A DNA stretch of 64,000 nucleotides from Hygrocybe punicea (GCA_963556145.1 OY744467.1:6014001-6078000), one strand, 5' to 3'; positions 11,227-23,443 are shown, counted from the first letter of the stretch. Notes: generated by a model from the sequence alone, not told the origin. Numbers and translations are program-made.

Positions 11227-13679
11227 TAGGGTATAACATGGGTTCGGGTTTACCTGAGGGTTCCCTATAATGGGTGCCGCGGTTCCGGGTATGGGTTGCC
11301 GATTCAGCACCCCAGGCAATACCGTACCCGAAATCGCGGTTCTCCGGGTTTCACAGGTTCCCACGCCTGACTTCGACAATTCCCCGTGTTTCATTGCTCT
11401 CCGTTGATGGGTCCAATTCATTCAGCATCGTCGACCATGCTGCCCTCCCACTTCTCGAAATCCCGTCTGCAAATCCCGTTCAGTATTCGCTTCGATGTTG
11501 TTAGTCGTTGCAACACACTCATGGATCCATCGGGCAGTATTTTTTTTGATCTGCGGATCAGTCCAATCTCTGTGCGTATAAAGTCTCCTCCTTTTTCTCT
11601 CGGACGCTTGCATTTTGCCACCGATGCCTGGATGTCACCGAATCACCGTGCTTTCGTTGCGTGGACCGTCCACCTTGAGCATCAAGGCCACATGCTCGGA
11701 TTTCTGTTGGACACCGTCGAGGTGCCTGAGTCTCACACTGGAGCGACATTGGCATGGGAATTCCACAATATGTTGGTTCGTTTTGGGTTGGAGAACAAAG
11801 TACGAGCAATAGATGAACTTCCTGCTAACCCGCTGATTTATCATTGCTAGATCCTGACATTCAACGGCGACAATGCCTCCTGCAACGACAAGCAGACCAC
11901 CTGTCTTGCTGCCAAAGCCAACTCTTTCGAGGAGTACAATCGAGTTCGCTGTTTTAACCATACAGTGCAACTTTCGGCCAAAACACTCATCAAACCTTTC
12001 AACGTGGGCCTGGGTGCCGCATCGCCTCTGGCTTCTGATGAGGAGGGTGAAGATGTTGATGTTCTTGATGTCTATGCAGCCGTGAATGAGGACGAGGAAG
12101 GAGAATCTGATGAAATCCGCGAAGACGATGACGATGATGGGGTGGATGAGTTGCAGGAATTGACTGAGCGCGAGCGTGAAAAGTTGTTGGAGGACACGGC
12201 TGCAGTCCGTGAAACCGTTACCAAGGTATGTTACCTGCATTTCCAACAAGGACATCACTAACGCCCAGCAGATCCGGAACCTGTCCTTCGCTATCATTCA
12301 TTCAACTACCATCGCTCTTCCGGCCTGGCGATCCATCTGCACCGCCAAAGGGCTCAAACCCAATCTCATTCCACGTGATGTCGTCACACACTGGAACTCG
12401 ACATATGATATGATGTGCTTTGCCCTGAGGTATCGCATTGCCATTGACGCTATCACTGCTGACAAGGCACTTAAGCTGCGCAAATATGAGCTTGTGGACG
12501 ATGATTGGGCAATCATTCAGGATCTCGTGGCCATCCTCGAGGTGAGGCATTTATCTTATCTATGTAGCGATGTACTCTAATGGTATACAGCTTTACAAAA
12601 AGGCGACAATATTCTTCTCAAGTGATGTAGCTAGCGTTGCTGCTGTGATTCCGGCCATAGACAAGCTCGAAAGTAATTTCAATGCACACACGGGGAAAAC
12701 ATACAATCTGGCAATCCTCGCTGCCATGAAGTTGGCTCGCAAGAAGATCAATCGGTACTACTCTCTCACAGATCTTTCCAGCATCTACAGGATCTCTATG
12801 GGTGAGTGTTTGGCCTGTTTCTTTACTGCTGACTACAATTTCCTTCTCAGTGCTTCATCCTGGTCTAAAGCTCAAGTATTTCCGTCAGCAAGAGTGGGAG
12901 GAGGAGTGGATCGAGACTGCCAAAAACTTAGTTCGAGACGAGTTCAACCGCAATTATTTGAAGAACGTTGGTGATCCCAACTCGGCATCCGAGACCGGTG
13001 ATGTATGTTTGTCACCATTTTATCGGTCAAGGCTAATGTGTGACGATGTCAGGGCTCTGGCGGTGATAACGATTTCAGCAATATCTCTGTTAAGAATGTC
13101 GCAAGGGCTCGGGATGAGTATGAGGAATACTTGCGTCATCCGGTTGAGAATGTCAAAGACCCACTTGCATGGTGGTATGACAATCGTTTCATTTACCCTA
13201 ACTTATCTAGGATGGCTCTCAACTATCTCAGCGCCCCTGCCACATCAACGGCGGTTGAGCGAGTTTTTTCACAGGGTCGTGGTCTTCTCAATTTCACGCG
13301 AAACCGACTCACCCCTGCATCCATTCGTGCTAACCTCTGCCTCGGCGACTGGTGCCGCAAAGGCCTTGTGGAGATGGCGGATCTACTGGCAGCAGTCAGG
13401 GAGAAGAAGAGGAAACGGGCTGAGTCTGATGTTGAAGAGACCGAAGAACCCCCCCCCCGTAGCATAGATATATTGTCCCGCCCCCCGTCTTGCAATGAAA
13501 ACCCGCGGTAATGTCTGCAGTTACTGAGTTTGATGCGGTTACCGAATTGGAACCGGTTACCTTGAGAACCCATGCTAAACGGGTAAGGTTCGGGTTGAGA
13601 CCCGTTCCGGGTGCGGTTTCAAAGGGTTCGGGTCCGGTGTTCTAAAAAGTGACCCGGGGGTTACCCGTGTTATACCCTA
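11227..13679 (+). mobile_element. hAT DNA transposon, probably recently active
   Basis: Ends are TAGGGTATAACA and its complement TGTTATACCCTA. The flanks carry the 8-bp duplication CCAGCAGA (11219-11226 and 13680-13687), diagnostic of hAT. The 2453-bp element contains one spliced transposase gene and sits within the copia integrase region. Confidence 0.92.
11386..13511 (+). CDS. hAT-family transposase, six exons, about 626 aa
   Basis: Exons 11386-11799, 11851-12225, 12272-12541, 12591-12801, 12851-13002 and 13053-13511 all join in frame through short GT-AG introns (46-51 bp), giving 627 codons with the TAA. Visible hAT features in order: the RNase-H-like catalytic core (LHFATDAWMSPNHRAFVA, then TFNGDNASCND), an acidic insert with a run of Asp/Glu (about residues 175-235), VVTHWNSTYDMM, and the C-terminal dimerisation domain (DPLAWWYDN, SAPATSTAVERVFSQGR, LTPASIRANLCLGDW), ending in a KKRKR basic tail. 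The N-terminal BED-type zinc finger usual in the family is not visible, so the true start may be further 5' or the protein is N-terminally short. No internal stop was seen; it could be functional. Confidence 0.85.
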
Positions 13680-14049
13680 CCAGCAGAGTGTAGCATGCAC
13701 TGGACCATCTTGAATATGGTTGTAATGCCTTGCTCTGCCATGCCATTCTGCTCTGGGGTGTAGGGGTTTGTCATCTTGTGGATGCTTGCAAAATACCTCA
13801 ATCGCAGAGTTGACTAACTCTGGTCTACAATCTGAGCACATCTGCTTGAGCATAGTCCCTGACTGGCATTCGAGCATGGCGACAATGGTCATCAAGGCCT
13901 CTGGAACCTCATCCTTTGATCGCAGCAACTGTCTGGCAGAGAAACATGAGTGCATTTCGACTACCAACAGGGTGTACAGCATCCTGGACCACGTGGGGAC
14001 TGACATCAGCCCAGTCAAGTCAACAGCTACCAGTTCCATCTTGTCATAC

Positions 14050-15836
14050 TGTTACGGATCGCTTCTACAGCGGGCTCTGGCAACAACCAACTTAACTAGG
14101 AGGGGGGTTTCCAGGGGAGAAGACAGCAGTTTTCATTGTTGCTTATAGCTAAGACAACACTGCTAACAGGGGGGGTCAAGGTCTAGTGTCATTGCGAGCC
14201 GTGGGGGTTACTCAAAACAAGATGAGTCTGCCCAAAGAACCAGACTAAACGTAAGGAAAAGAAAGAAGAAAAAGTCTGAACCAACAACAAGAACAGTATA
14301 TATAGTGACTGGTCTTGAGGGGAGGTAAATAGGAATACAACCATGAAGCCATAACATGTCCAACTCTACCATGTGTTCACCATGAGGCGTACATGAGGCA
14401 TCCTCATGTTGATGTTCCCGCGATCCAACTGGAGGCCCGGGTGTTGTTGAGGATGGAAGAGGTCCGGATGACTCGGATGATTTGTCATCAGATCATGTGA
14501 CATGCAGAATTGCCATTTGGGGTCTGTACTTGCTGTAACAGGCAAGTGCGCAGTCTGGCAAGTGCATTGCACAGTTGGGTCAAAGAGGGGTATTGTCCAG
14601 TGTGGGGTTGGTGATGAGAGTGTCTTGAGGTAGCATGGATATAGCGGCAAGGTTGGTATGAAAGAAAATGAAGAAATGTATAGAGGAAAAACCAACTAGG
14701 ACAGTGGGCTAGTCGAGGTCAGACATGTGAACAGCATAAGCTGTACCGGATGACGATGTCTGTGTTGATGATGTATTGAGGGGCAATGTCTTGTCCTGTG
14801 TGTAAAAAAACGTGGTCCACCTGATGTTGGTATTCGTCCAAGAAAGGGTATCATTGTAAACGAGTGTGGGAGGTATCAAGATTATAGATGGAAAAGGATA
14901 AATGAATGTGGGTCCAGGTTTCAAGTCATGGCACAAGTGACAAGCTGTGGGAATAAGATGTCGGGTACTGCAATGAAGCGATGTCATGTGAACAATAAAC
15001 AATAGGGGTCGGTTCACTGTATTGGGAAGTCGTATGGTCTGTGGTCGAAGTCTGAAGGTATGTGCTTCGGCAATGGTCGGATTAGAGAGAACAGTGAAAT
15101 GTCTCGTGATCAGGGATTGTTCAGAGTTTGCATGCAGGTGAGGAATGTCGTCGGATTGTCAGGGAGGATAATGGTAGGCACAGGGTATGAATATGGAAAC
15201 CAAATATCCAGGAATGGCAATTGTCAATTACGTGTCGGTATACTGTCGAGGCGGATGTCGGTTTCATCAATGAAGGAAGGTTGCCTTTTCCAGAGGCAAA
15301 TCATGACGATGTAGAAACCGATCAGGAAGGTGATCACTATGGCACCAATTATCATTACGGTTATGAACTGTTTGGTGAGGATAGCCATTGTGCGTTGGTT
15401 TGGGAAGACAGTATGTTGTACAGCGAAGACAATGAAAGTGACGTTGGAGTGGTACCGAGGTACCACTCCGGGGGCTCACGCAGGACTCGAGGGAAAGGTC
15501 GACTGGATAGGAAGGATGGACTGACTACTACATCTGGAAGGCTACTGACTAGGTCAAACCGTGGGAACCTGATCACGTGACTGACCAGGCACAACTACTA
15601 CAACGTCCGTTGGCAAGGCGACTATTCGGTTACAGCAAGGTAACGTGGGGATGTGTCCATGGTCGGTCTGGATTGTTCTAGAAGAAGAAAGGAGAAAAAG
15701 AAAACAAGGACAAGAATAAACAACAATGTCCAAAAGAAGACAAAAGGTAAAAGGAAACGAAAAAGGAAGGTAAAGTGGAATCGTCATCGTGGGTAGCGGA
15801 GTCGGAATCAGAGTTGCGGAGTTGAAAAATGTAACA
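14050..15836. mobile_element. Solo LTR, copy X2
   Basis: A 1787-bp block, TGTTACGGATC...ATGTAACA, flanked by the 5-bp duplication CATAC (14045-14049 and 15837-15841). It is an inverted relative of 8446-10104 (shared GAGTTGAAAAA end and internal sequence). It interrupts the copia element between pre-integrase and integrase. No coding capacity for retroelement proteins. Confidence 0.8.
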
Positions 15837-15999
15837 CATACACAGTCTTGCTTGCCTTTGGAAACAGCAGCCAGTGAGATTTTCCCATGACACAGCCCTC
15901 ACAGATGAGATTGTAGGTCTTCAGCATTGAGATATCAAGTCCTTCTGCAAGATTTCACCTCGACAACTCCCTGATTGTGTCAAGGTGCAAGTGGCCTAA

Positions 16000-17341
16000 T
16001 CACCAGTGCCAGAGCTGCAAACTCCCATTGGATTTGGTGGCATACACAATCTCATTACTTGGGCTAGGTGCTGTTGTAATCTGGTAAAGGTTGGCATCCA
16101 GCAACAGAGCATTGAACAATTCATCCTTGCCCATCTGGACAACCAATTGGCCTCCACCAAACTTTCCATGTGCTCCTGCTTGTTGCAATTGGCCAAGGCT
16201 GACCAAGTTCACTGTCAAAGCTGGGATGTGCTTGACTTTGTGGAGGATGATGGTCCAAATCCTATTGGGAAGTCGACTTTTGAAAAAAATGCTCCCTGAG
16301 CTGGTGACTGGTATGCACTTTCTGTTTTCAACTGAGATAGTCTCACCTGCAGATGACAGAGTATACTGAGTGAAGAAGCTGGTGTCATGGAACATATGGG
16401 AGGATGCTCCTGTGTCAAGAAGCACCTCAAAAGGATTTGCTGTCGACCCATCTCCAACCACATAGACTCGTCTGACCTCTCGCATGCCGAGATCCCTGAG
16501 ATCCTTGACAGTGAGATTCACAGTCCCTTTATTCTTCTTTCTGTTGCTATCATCACACTGTGGACAGTTCCAAGCCCAGTGACCTTTTTGCCCACAGTTA
16601 TGGCACTCATCATTGGATTGGGCACCCTTGCCCTTCGGACCCTTGCCACTACCTGGTTTAGGCTTCACAGCAGCCAACAGAATGGTCTCATTACCGCTTT
16701 TCTCATACATGCGCCAGTTTGCCTCAGCCTGCAACTTCGTGCTAACAATTTCAGGGGTGAGTGCCTTGCTATCCAAATCAAGTAGTTGAATCTTGATTAT
16801 CTCCCAGGATGGCATCTCTGGGAGAGAGAGAATCATCGCTCAGGCCACATGTAAGTCAGGAATCATCTCACCTGCTTGTGTGATCCTGTGCTGAATATCT
16901 AACATCGCAGCAATGTGATCAGCCATCGGAGATCCATCGACATACTTTTGAGTATAGAGCTCCTCAAAAAAGTAATGTACATTGATTTGTTGCTGGTTCT
17001 CCTGATGCACCTTCTTCCAGGTATCCCACATCTCCTTTGAAGTTGTGCAGCCTGTGACATGGGGCCACTGCATCTCTTTGGTGGCTCCTCACATGAGTCC
17101 CTGTGAAGCTTCATCCCTTGAAAGTTGAAACCCACTCAATGTACTCCTTCTCAGCCTTGTGCTCGGCAGCAGTTTGTCCAGCAGGCACTACTTCAGGAGG
17201 TTCTGGTGGACACATTTCAGTTCTCTTGATGATGAGCTGGAGGTATTTGGACTGTAATGCGGACTGCATATGCACTGACCACGTCACATGATTCTGGCCA
17301 TTCAATTTTGGGAACTTGAAAGCTTTGGATGAGGAAGACAT
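16000..17341 (-). pseudogene. Copia gag and protease region
   Basis: The minus-strand frame opens with a gag N terminus (FPKLNGQNHVTWSVHMQSAL), then, after frame breaks near 17100 and 16838, a UBN2-like gag stretch, the zinc knuckle CHNCGQKGHWAWNCP (CX2CX4HX4C), and an aspartic protease with the catalytic motif VLLDTGASSHM. It runs into the GAG-pre-integrase sequence before being cut by the solo LTR at 15836. At least two stops or shifts show it is a pseudogene. Confidence 0.85.
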
Positions 17342-17372
17342 TCCAAGGGGGTTGCTTACAGGGCTCGTAACC

Positions 17373-17681
17373 TGAAAAAAGGTTGCAAGCTGAGGTGGGA
17401 ATGTTCAGGGAGGACTGGCAGGGCTTAGAGGCAAGGTGAACACATCTGGTGTTCATGCCAGGTAAGAAATGAGCATATATTGTAAGTACTACAATAGAAT
17501 ACATAGAATGAATGTTAGTAGCATACCTGGTGTTCACATGAGGCAAGAAACCAGTGTGAGCACAGTTCAGAACACCTGCAGTGTGAATGAAATACATATA
17601 AACTATAAGCAGGGACAGGAGAATCAAACGAAATTGATAGGGGGCGCACTGCTCATTGATATGAGTTGCCTCCTTTCATCA
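17373..17681 (-). repeat. Copia 5' LTR
   Basis: Pairs with 7088-7302. Contains a local duplication of the (A)GGTAAGAAA/GTGAGCAC-type segment that makes it longer than the 3' copy. Followed inward (minus strand) by the gag start region at 17341. Confidence 0.8.
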
Positions 17682-17686
17682 GTTTT

Positions 17687-19969
17687 GATCATAAAACATT
17701 CAAATATTAACAGATTTTTTTGAAAATTGGTATCAGAGGTCTTTACATATATGAGCAACTTTTGGTCTACTCAGATTTTGTTCAAGAATCAAGATAATTG
17801 GCTACCTGTGGCATTTTAGATTAATTTTTTGTGTTCAAAGGAGCCATTGAGTACTGTATGTAAATAGAAATTACAGCCATTTTAGTAATTTCATGGCACT
17901 TGCAGCTTTTTTTTTTTCAATTGAGAAATTTTGACTTAGTGGAATTTCAAGTGCTGAATCTTGTATCTCATGAAATACTGCATGGATTGAGATGGTTATA
18001 GAGGGAAAATTGTACTATTCTTTTAAGGGCTACATACTGCTGTAATTAGATTTGGACAATCTTTTGTATATGGTGAGCTGTGGATAAACTAAAAGGTAAA
18101 ATAGTATGTTTTGACACCCAAAATGGTATTATCAAATTATGCTGTCAGATGAAGTCCTGTGAAGAAGATTGTAGGTGTTTAGTTTTTCAAGGGCTAGAAG
18201 TATATATACCGTGTTTTCCCTCATTTTTGTCCTTTGAGCAATATTGCTTGTACCATGTTTGTCTGCATTAGGATTGAAATATTACATGAATTCCAAATGT
18301 TGGCCCAAAGGACAAAAATGAAGGAAAACACAGTATATGTACTTCTAGCCCTTTTTTGGCGCTTCTGCAAATCTTTTCCACATTAGAACCTGTGTCTTAG
18401 ACTCTCAGCATATGCATGATGTCCCCTCCCCTGCTTTGAAGATTGAAGTGCTCGTCTTGCTCTTTCCTGCCACAGTCGTTGTTGAAACCTATACCATCTG
18501 ACAGTAAACTCCATCTCTGCCAACACTGTTGTCCTCTTCCCCCTCTCTGCTCTAGCCTTTGCTCTCAACCAGTTCACTCTGTAAACTACTGGAACTTTAA
18601 TGGTATATTTCAGTAGATCTCATTTGAAAACTCACATTCTGACATCCAGTTGTCCTGCTGTTCCTTGTTCTGGTCACCCATTCTCCAAAACCATGCCAAT
18701 GTATGCAATGCAAACAAAATGGCAATCATTCACACATGCCTATATGTGTTTGCCAAACAGAGACAAGGAGGGCTGTGACCAAGCACAGTGAGGTCTCAGC
18801 CCTAAACATGATGTATTCCACATAAACATAATTTTTGGCAAGAATTCACAATACACTTAATTTACTGCATATTATATTTTCACCTAACAAGGGCTGACCA
18901 CAGTGAGGTCTAATCCCCCTTCATTACATATTTCCCCATCATGCTATATTCCACATAAAAATTCCAAAATATATGCTCTGCACCTATTGCTATTATCATA
19001 TGTACACCTAAAACATTTGATGTCAAATAGCCCCTTCATGATATATTCCACATAGAATTTCCACAAAATATTCTCTGCAATCCTTTCTTCCTAGCTCTTT
19101 AGATCCTGTGCTTCTGGGGATTATTGCCTCCCTGGATGGGTCCTAAAGTTAGGGAATAGTCAGACTCCAGCTGTGTGAAGGATTTATTATAAGCCACTGG
19201 GATCCCCAACACCTCATTTTCAACATGAAGGAGGTGCAGGGGTTGCTGTTGCTGTTACTATAATGTACTTATGATTTCTTCATGATATGCCTGAAGTCAT
19301 GAGTTTACCTTGGACTACAATTTACTATATCCCACAGTTATAGAAATCTTGACATCCCAACCCAACTTTATGGCCATCTAACCAATGTGTCACCACTGCA
19401 CCTCCAGTCTGCCAGGGCAAAAGACTTTCAGCTCAGCTTATTTGTCAGCATTTGCCTAATCTGTATACACCAAACACATTGAACATTTTCAATGTGTTTG
19501 GTTACTTGTTTGGTTAGACTCATTCCTTGAGGCATCACAAATTAGAAAGTTGGCTCCCTTGTCTTCAAATACCTCTCTAGTTCTAAATCAACTGCTCTGA
19601 TTTATTGTAAAGTATCTTAAGTTTCTTCTGCCAAGATATGGAGACCTTCTGAGCAATTCTCTTTGAGTTCACCTATGCAATATGATCTGCATCAATGGAC
19701 CCACATTTTCACCATATCATTCCATAATTGACTCTCTGAGCCTGAAAAATAAAAAATCACTGCAACATTCTCTGGCACTGTTTGGTGTTGGCTTTGTGAG
19801 ATGGCTCTTCTTGGTGACTTTGTATCATGTTCCATATTACTCTGAAATCAAAAACCTTGAATATTGTGTAGGTCACTAAGTCCTCAATGTGCTTGGCCTT
19901 AGCCCCATTAAATTTTGGATGTAGAGATAAGCATTACAGACTGACACTCTGCAAAGCAGTGAATTTGGA
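17687..19969. other. AT-rich, CpG-poor spacer without genes
   Basis: No supported coding sequence. Contains a small MITE (18189-18353), degenerate repeats of a CCTTCATgATaTATTCCACATA-like unit around 18810-19050, and a short hairpin CCAAACACATTGAA near 19470-19503. Otherwise nothing recognised. Confidence 0.5.
18189..18353. mobile_element. 165-bp MITE, GGGCTAGAAGT ends
   Basis: Left arm AAGGGCTAGAAGTATATAT then TTCCCTCATTTTTGTCCTTTG matches the complement of 18305-18353 over about 45 bp with few mismatches. Non-coding; target duplication not clear. Confidence 0.6.
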
Positions 19970-21171
19970 TCACAGATTCTTTTTTATAGTTTTATGTATG
20001 TGTTGCATAAATTGTATGTGTTGCTGAGACCTGTATTGTTGAAACATACAAACAATGACATCAGGACAGTCATTAGCAGTTTGTCCATGCCACAATTGGG
20101 ACATGATCTCTAGCCATGTGGGATTCATAGAAAAAGTGATACACAGTGTAATGGGCCCAAACTTCTTGTGCAAGGATAAGCAATCAGAAATGTTTGCAGC
20201 CAACCATGCAGGTGAATGAATGAATGTAGATGTTAGTCAAATGTCTTTATCTTCATCAGAGTTGACTGCATCATCATCATATTCTTCATCATCTACATCA
20301 TGGTGCTGATTGTTTCAAATGTACAAAAGATGTGATTCTTCTATACAACTCCATGCATCAACAACATATTTGCCTAAAAGGTAACTTTAGAGAGTGATGG
20401 ACAGCCAGTGAAGCGGAAACATGCCTGTCAGCCTAGAAGGATATGAAAATTGTTCAGCATTCATAAAGAATTGGGTTAGACACCAACACAATTGAGAGAA
20501 GGGTTTGCCAATTTGAGTGAGATGGTCTGGGGACCACCCTGCAGTACCATATGGCAGGAGTAGAATGTGATGCAGCAGTTCAACCAATGACAATGCATTC
20601 TAGGAATTGATGTTCACTGTTGCCGACAGGCTTAATAATGATTCAGTGGCATTTGGGTTGTGAGATGGGTGCTAAGGAAATGACAGTGGTGAGCTCATTA
20701 GAGGTGATGTCATTAGGTTGACAGATCTCGAGGGCCATGTCATTATAATCATCATAAATGGCCATCTTCTCCAAATCATGAATAAATGGGTTAACTCTGT
20801 TGAGACTGACAAGGGTATTGTGAATCCATTGATGGGGAACTTTGTTCTGTTTAGTGTTGCCAAAGTTCGGTTCGGTCCGGTTTTTCGAGTTTTTTGGAAA
20901 ACCTGAACCGAAACCGCCGGTTCGGTTCAGCCATTTGCTGAACCTGAACCGAAACCGTGCAGAACAGTTTCATGGCATTTGGTTCACATTTAAATGCGTT
21001 CAAACCGCTGAACCGTGGCGGGGAGGGGGCCTAGACCATTCATGTGGTCCACGGCAGCCCACTCTCCACGGTGGGGTTGCGTAAATACCTCGCGATTGAC
21101 ATCCACTGCTCTTCGCGAGGTAGGTGTGGCGCCCATACCCGTGGAACCCATGCCATGATCCATCCTAACAA

Positions 21172-21497
21172 TCTCGCGAAGAACCGGGCCGCGTCAATTG
21201 ACGCGCTCCATCTGTTTTCGCGAGGTTGGGTTGGGGCCAGGGACATTCCATGGGCATCTGTGCATGCTACCTACCTCGCGAAGAACAGGGACGCGTCAAT
21301 TGACACGCTCCGTCTGTTTTCGCGAGGTTGGATGGGGCTGGGGACTTGCCATGGCCCAATTGACATGGCCGGGGCATGTTCACGAGGTGGCACGAGGTTG
21401 GATGGGGCCAGGGACTTTCCATGGGCATCTGCGTGTGCTGACGACCTCGCAAAGAATGGGGCACGTCAATTGACACGCTCCATCTGTTTTCGCGAGG
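21172..21497. repeat. Array of palindromic modules in hAT-N1
   Basis: Three near-complete copies of CCTCGCGAA-N-TCAATTGA-N-TTCGCGAGG lie at 21172-21225, 21274-21327 and 21445-21497. Half copies or deleted copies lie at 21088-21120, about 21360-21390 and about 21536-21565. Spacing is about 85-170 bp, joined by a GTTGGATGGGGC(T/C)(G/A)GGGA linker. Confidence 0.7.
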
Positions 21498-21709
21498 TTG
21501 GATGGGGCTGGGGATTTCCTATGGGCGTCTGCATGTCAATTGACGCGGCTAGGGCGTCTTCGTGAGGGACGTACCTGGGCCGGTAGGTGGGCGCACCACC
21601 CTCCCAGCCTTCAACTCCCTGTCGTCGTGTTGGTGTTGGTGTTGTAAGTGGTGGTGGAGGCGACAATGGTCGCGATCATCCATGTTTGACGCGGCAGGTG
21701 GCTGCTGCC

Positions 21710-21925
21710 GCCGGTGTTGCTCTGCTGCTGCTGCAGGCGTTGCTGTTGCTGCTGCTGCTGCTGCGGTTGTGGTTGTGGTTGCGGTTGCTGCTGCTGCTGC
21801 TGCGGTTGCGGTTGCGGTTGCTGCTGCTGCTGTTGCAGTTGCTGTCATTTGGGGCCATTTGGCCGTCATCGGGGTGGTGGCATTGGTGGTGTTGCCACTG
21901 CCGTTGCTGCTGCTGCTGCCCTCAA
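21710..21925. repeat. CTG/TTG trinucleotide tract inside hAT-N1
   Basis: Imperfect GCTGCTGCTG and GTTGCGGTTG runs. Equivalent tracts in the other two family members differ in sequence and length, so this part expands independently. Open frames here are repeat translations. Confidence 0.8.
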
Positions 21926-23271
21926 TTCACTCCGACTCGTGTTGGAACGCGAGGGAGGTTGTTGGGTGGAGTTGACCATGGGCGCCTTCTTTATGTGGTC
22001 AAGGTGGGCCACGGGGGGTTGTTCTATGTAATAAAATGTCAGTAAAATATAGTATGAAGCCATTACTTACCGTGGTTGTTGAGTAACATTAGTGTTGAGT
22101 CGAAATTAGGGTGTCGCGCGAGTATGTTTAAGGTCACATGACCTAAGTTCACACGACTGCATAGAAAAAAATGTGAAAAATTCAGTATCTAAATGAGTAT
22201 CTACATAGGTAACTATACATTACGGTTCACGGTTTGAACCACCTTTGAATGCGGTTTGAACCGCATGTCAGTGCTGGAACCGCAAACAGAACCAGAACGG
22301 AACCAGCGGTTCGGTTCAGCCAAAGGGCTGAACCAGAACCGAACTTCTGGTTCAGTTCACGGTTCAAACCAGGTTCGGATCGGTTCCGAACCGAACTTTG
22401 GCATCACTAGTTCTGTTTGTCATGGTTGAACAAAGCAACAGGATCATGAATAAACCACTGCATGGCATGTTTGCCTTTGTGGGCAGGAATCAGCCTATGA
22501 TATGGGCAGCCACCTGCTAATGTGATGGTGGAAATGCCATCTGGGAGGTGTATAAAATCTCCATCATGCACACCAAGTGTTGTTAAAGAAAAAAGATTAT
22601 TTAATGGTTGAGATAGTAAGGAGCTCAGCTGTGGTGAATCCAAGAAAAAGCTCCACTCGGTGGGATATTTGGGATGAGGGGGAAGGTAATGTTTGCTGTC
22701 AGGTCCACAAACAAAGCATCTGTCATTAATAGATTCACCAGACATTGCCTGGGGTGAGTAATGAGACATCATGGGGAAGACAAATGCGAATTCCAAAAAA
22801 CCTGACAGGTTTTGTTCCAAGCAACTGAGAAAGGGATTATTGACAGAGCAGAAGTCAAGGTTACGGAAGCATGCCACCATGGTTGACAATGGGAAGGGTG
22901 ATCTCTCGCATGACATTTTCTTTCAGCATCCTTCTTGCGACAAGCAGCAGATTGTTCAACAGTCAAGCAACTAACATTGCATGCGGCATTGAATAGATTT
23001 GACTTTCACTGGACATATTGCTTTGTAGAATGGAAAAAGACAGGAAAACATGAGTGAATAATTACCACAAATAGGACCTCGTTACAAAGCTAGCATGAAA
23101 AAAACCAACAATCGCATGGGGCTTTTTCCAGATGATCGATTGAGGGGGAAAAACAGCAGGTGGGTGGAAGAAGGTTAAAAGATGAAGACAATAAGGGGAA
23201 AAGGAGCAAAGAACATGTCTATTAAAATCATTGAGTGGCAAAGCTGTGGATGACATCATATCCACCTGGTG

Positions 23272-23443
23272 TTGCCTCAACTTGGCAGGTCAGGAAAAGC
23301 TGATCACAGTTCTGGTGCACAACCAGCTTTCTCACTGGCCATTATTTGGTAGCTATAGACCATAGCTACCAAATAATGGCCTGGTTGTGTGCCAAAAAAT
23401 CAGAACTGTGATCAGCTTTTCCTGACCTGCCAAGTTGAGGCAA
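23272..23443. mobile_element. 172-bp palindromic MITE
   Basis: Almost the entire element is one hairpin. TTGCCTCAACTTGGCAGG then AAGCTGATCACAGTTCTG on the left matches the complement on the right, with a CATTATTTGGTAGCTAT inner stem and a short loop at about 23356. Flanking TATCCACCT occurs on both sides close by. Non-coding. Confidence 0.75.

Larger units (their letters stand above)
10473..14049 (-). pseudogene. Copia integrase region, split by hAT element
   Basis: Minus-strand integrase core starts around 14040 (MELVAVDLTGL) with CSDCRPELVNSAIEVFC around the second acidic residue, and is cut at 13680 by the hAT transposon. It resumes below 11220 with the typical copia integrase tail (HKTWTGRKPDISHIHIFGS, then KCRLLGWWADKTKGYHL). 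Frameshifts occur near 13760 and 11150. The hAT target duplication CCAGCAGA lies inside this region. Confidence 0.8.
7088..17681 (-). mobile_element. Ty1/copia LTR retrotransposon (degraded, nested insertions)
   Basis: Two LTRs (7088-7302 and 17373-17681) bound the element, flanked by the 5-bp duplication GTTTT (7083-7087 and 17682-17686). A purine tract (GAGTGGGAG on the minus strand) precedes the 3' LTR. Minus-strand order is gag, zinc knuckle, protease, integrase, reverse transcriptase, RNase H, i.e. copia order. Three later insertions interrupt it (8446-10104, 11227-13679, 14050-15836); without them the element is about 4.7 kb, normal for copia. Stops and frame changes throughout show it is inactive. 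Confidence 0.9.
20852..22409. mobile_element. Non-autonomous hAT element hAT-N1
   Basis: Ends TAGTGTTGCC(A/G)AAGTTCGG and the complement of TAGTGATGCC, flanked by the 8-bp duplication GTTCTGTT (20844-20851 and 22410-22417). Subterminal regions are rich in GGTTCGGTT/AACCGAACC motifs. The interior has several copies of the palindromic module (21088-21540), an inverted GGTAGGTGGGCGCACCACCC box near 21580, and a CTG/TTG trinucleotide tract (21710-21920). No transposase gene. Related to 23612-25073 and 40330-41824. Confidence 0.9.
19970..22916 (-). pseudogene. Helitron Rep/helicase-like protein remnant, split by hAT-N1
   Basis: Read on the minus strand, upstream of the insertion (22916-22410) the frame contains GDFIHLPDGISTITLAGG and HRLIPAHKGKHAMQWFIHDP, a segment I associate with fungal Helitron proteins. 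Downstream of the insertion (20851-19970) are decayed pieces in the expected order: LPYGTAGWSPDHL, VDAWSCIEES, and the Helitron-like N domain (LHKKFGPITLCITFSMNPTW, GQTANDCPDVIV). Many stops and frameshifts; no PIF1-type helicase part is visible. The 8-bp duplication of the inserted element lies in the middle. Family assignment is from memory of motifs and moderately sure. Confidence 0.6.

Noticed and set aside
11635..12297. 220-aa minus-strand frame
   Set aside because: Antisense of the hAT transposase exons; no domain of its own.
8446..15836. The two related LTR-like blocks as one retrotransposon with the sequence between as its body
   Set aside because: They are in opposite orientation, each has its own 5-bp duplication, and the sequence between them is copia plus a hAT element.
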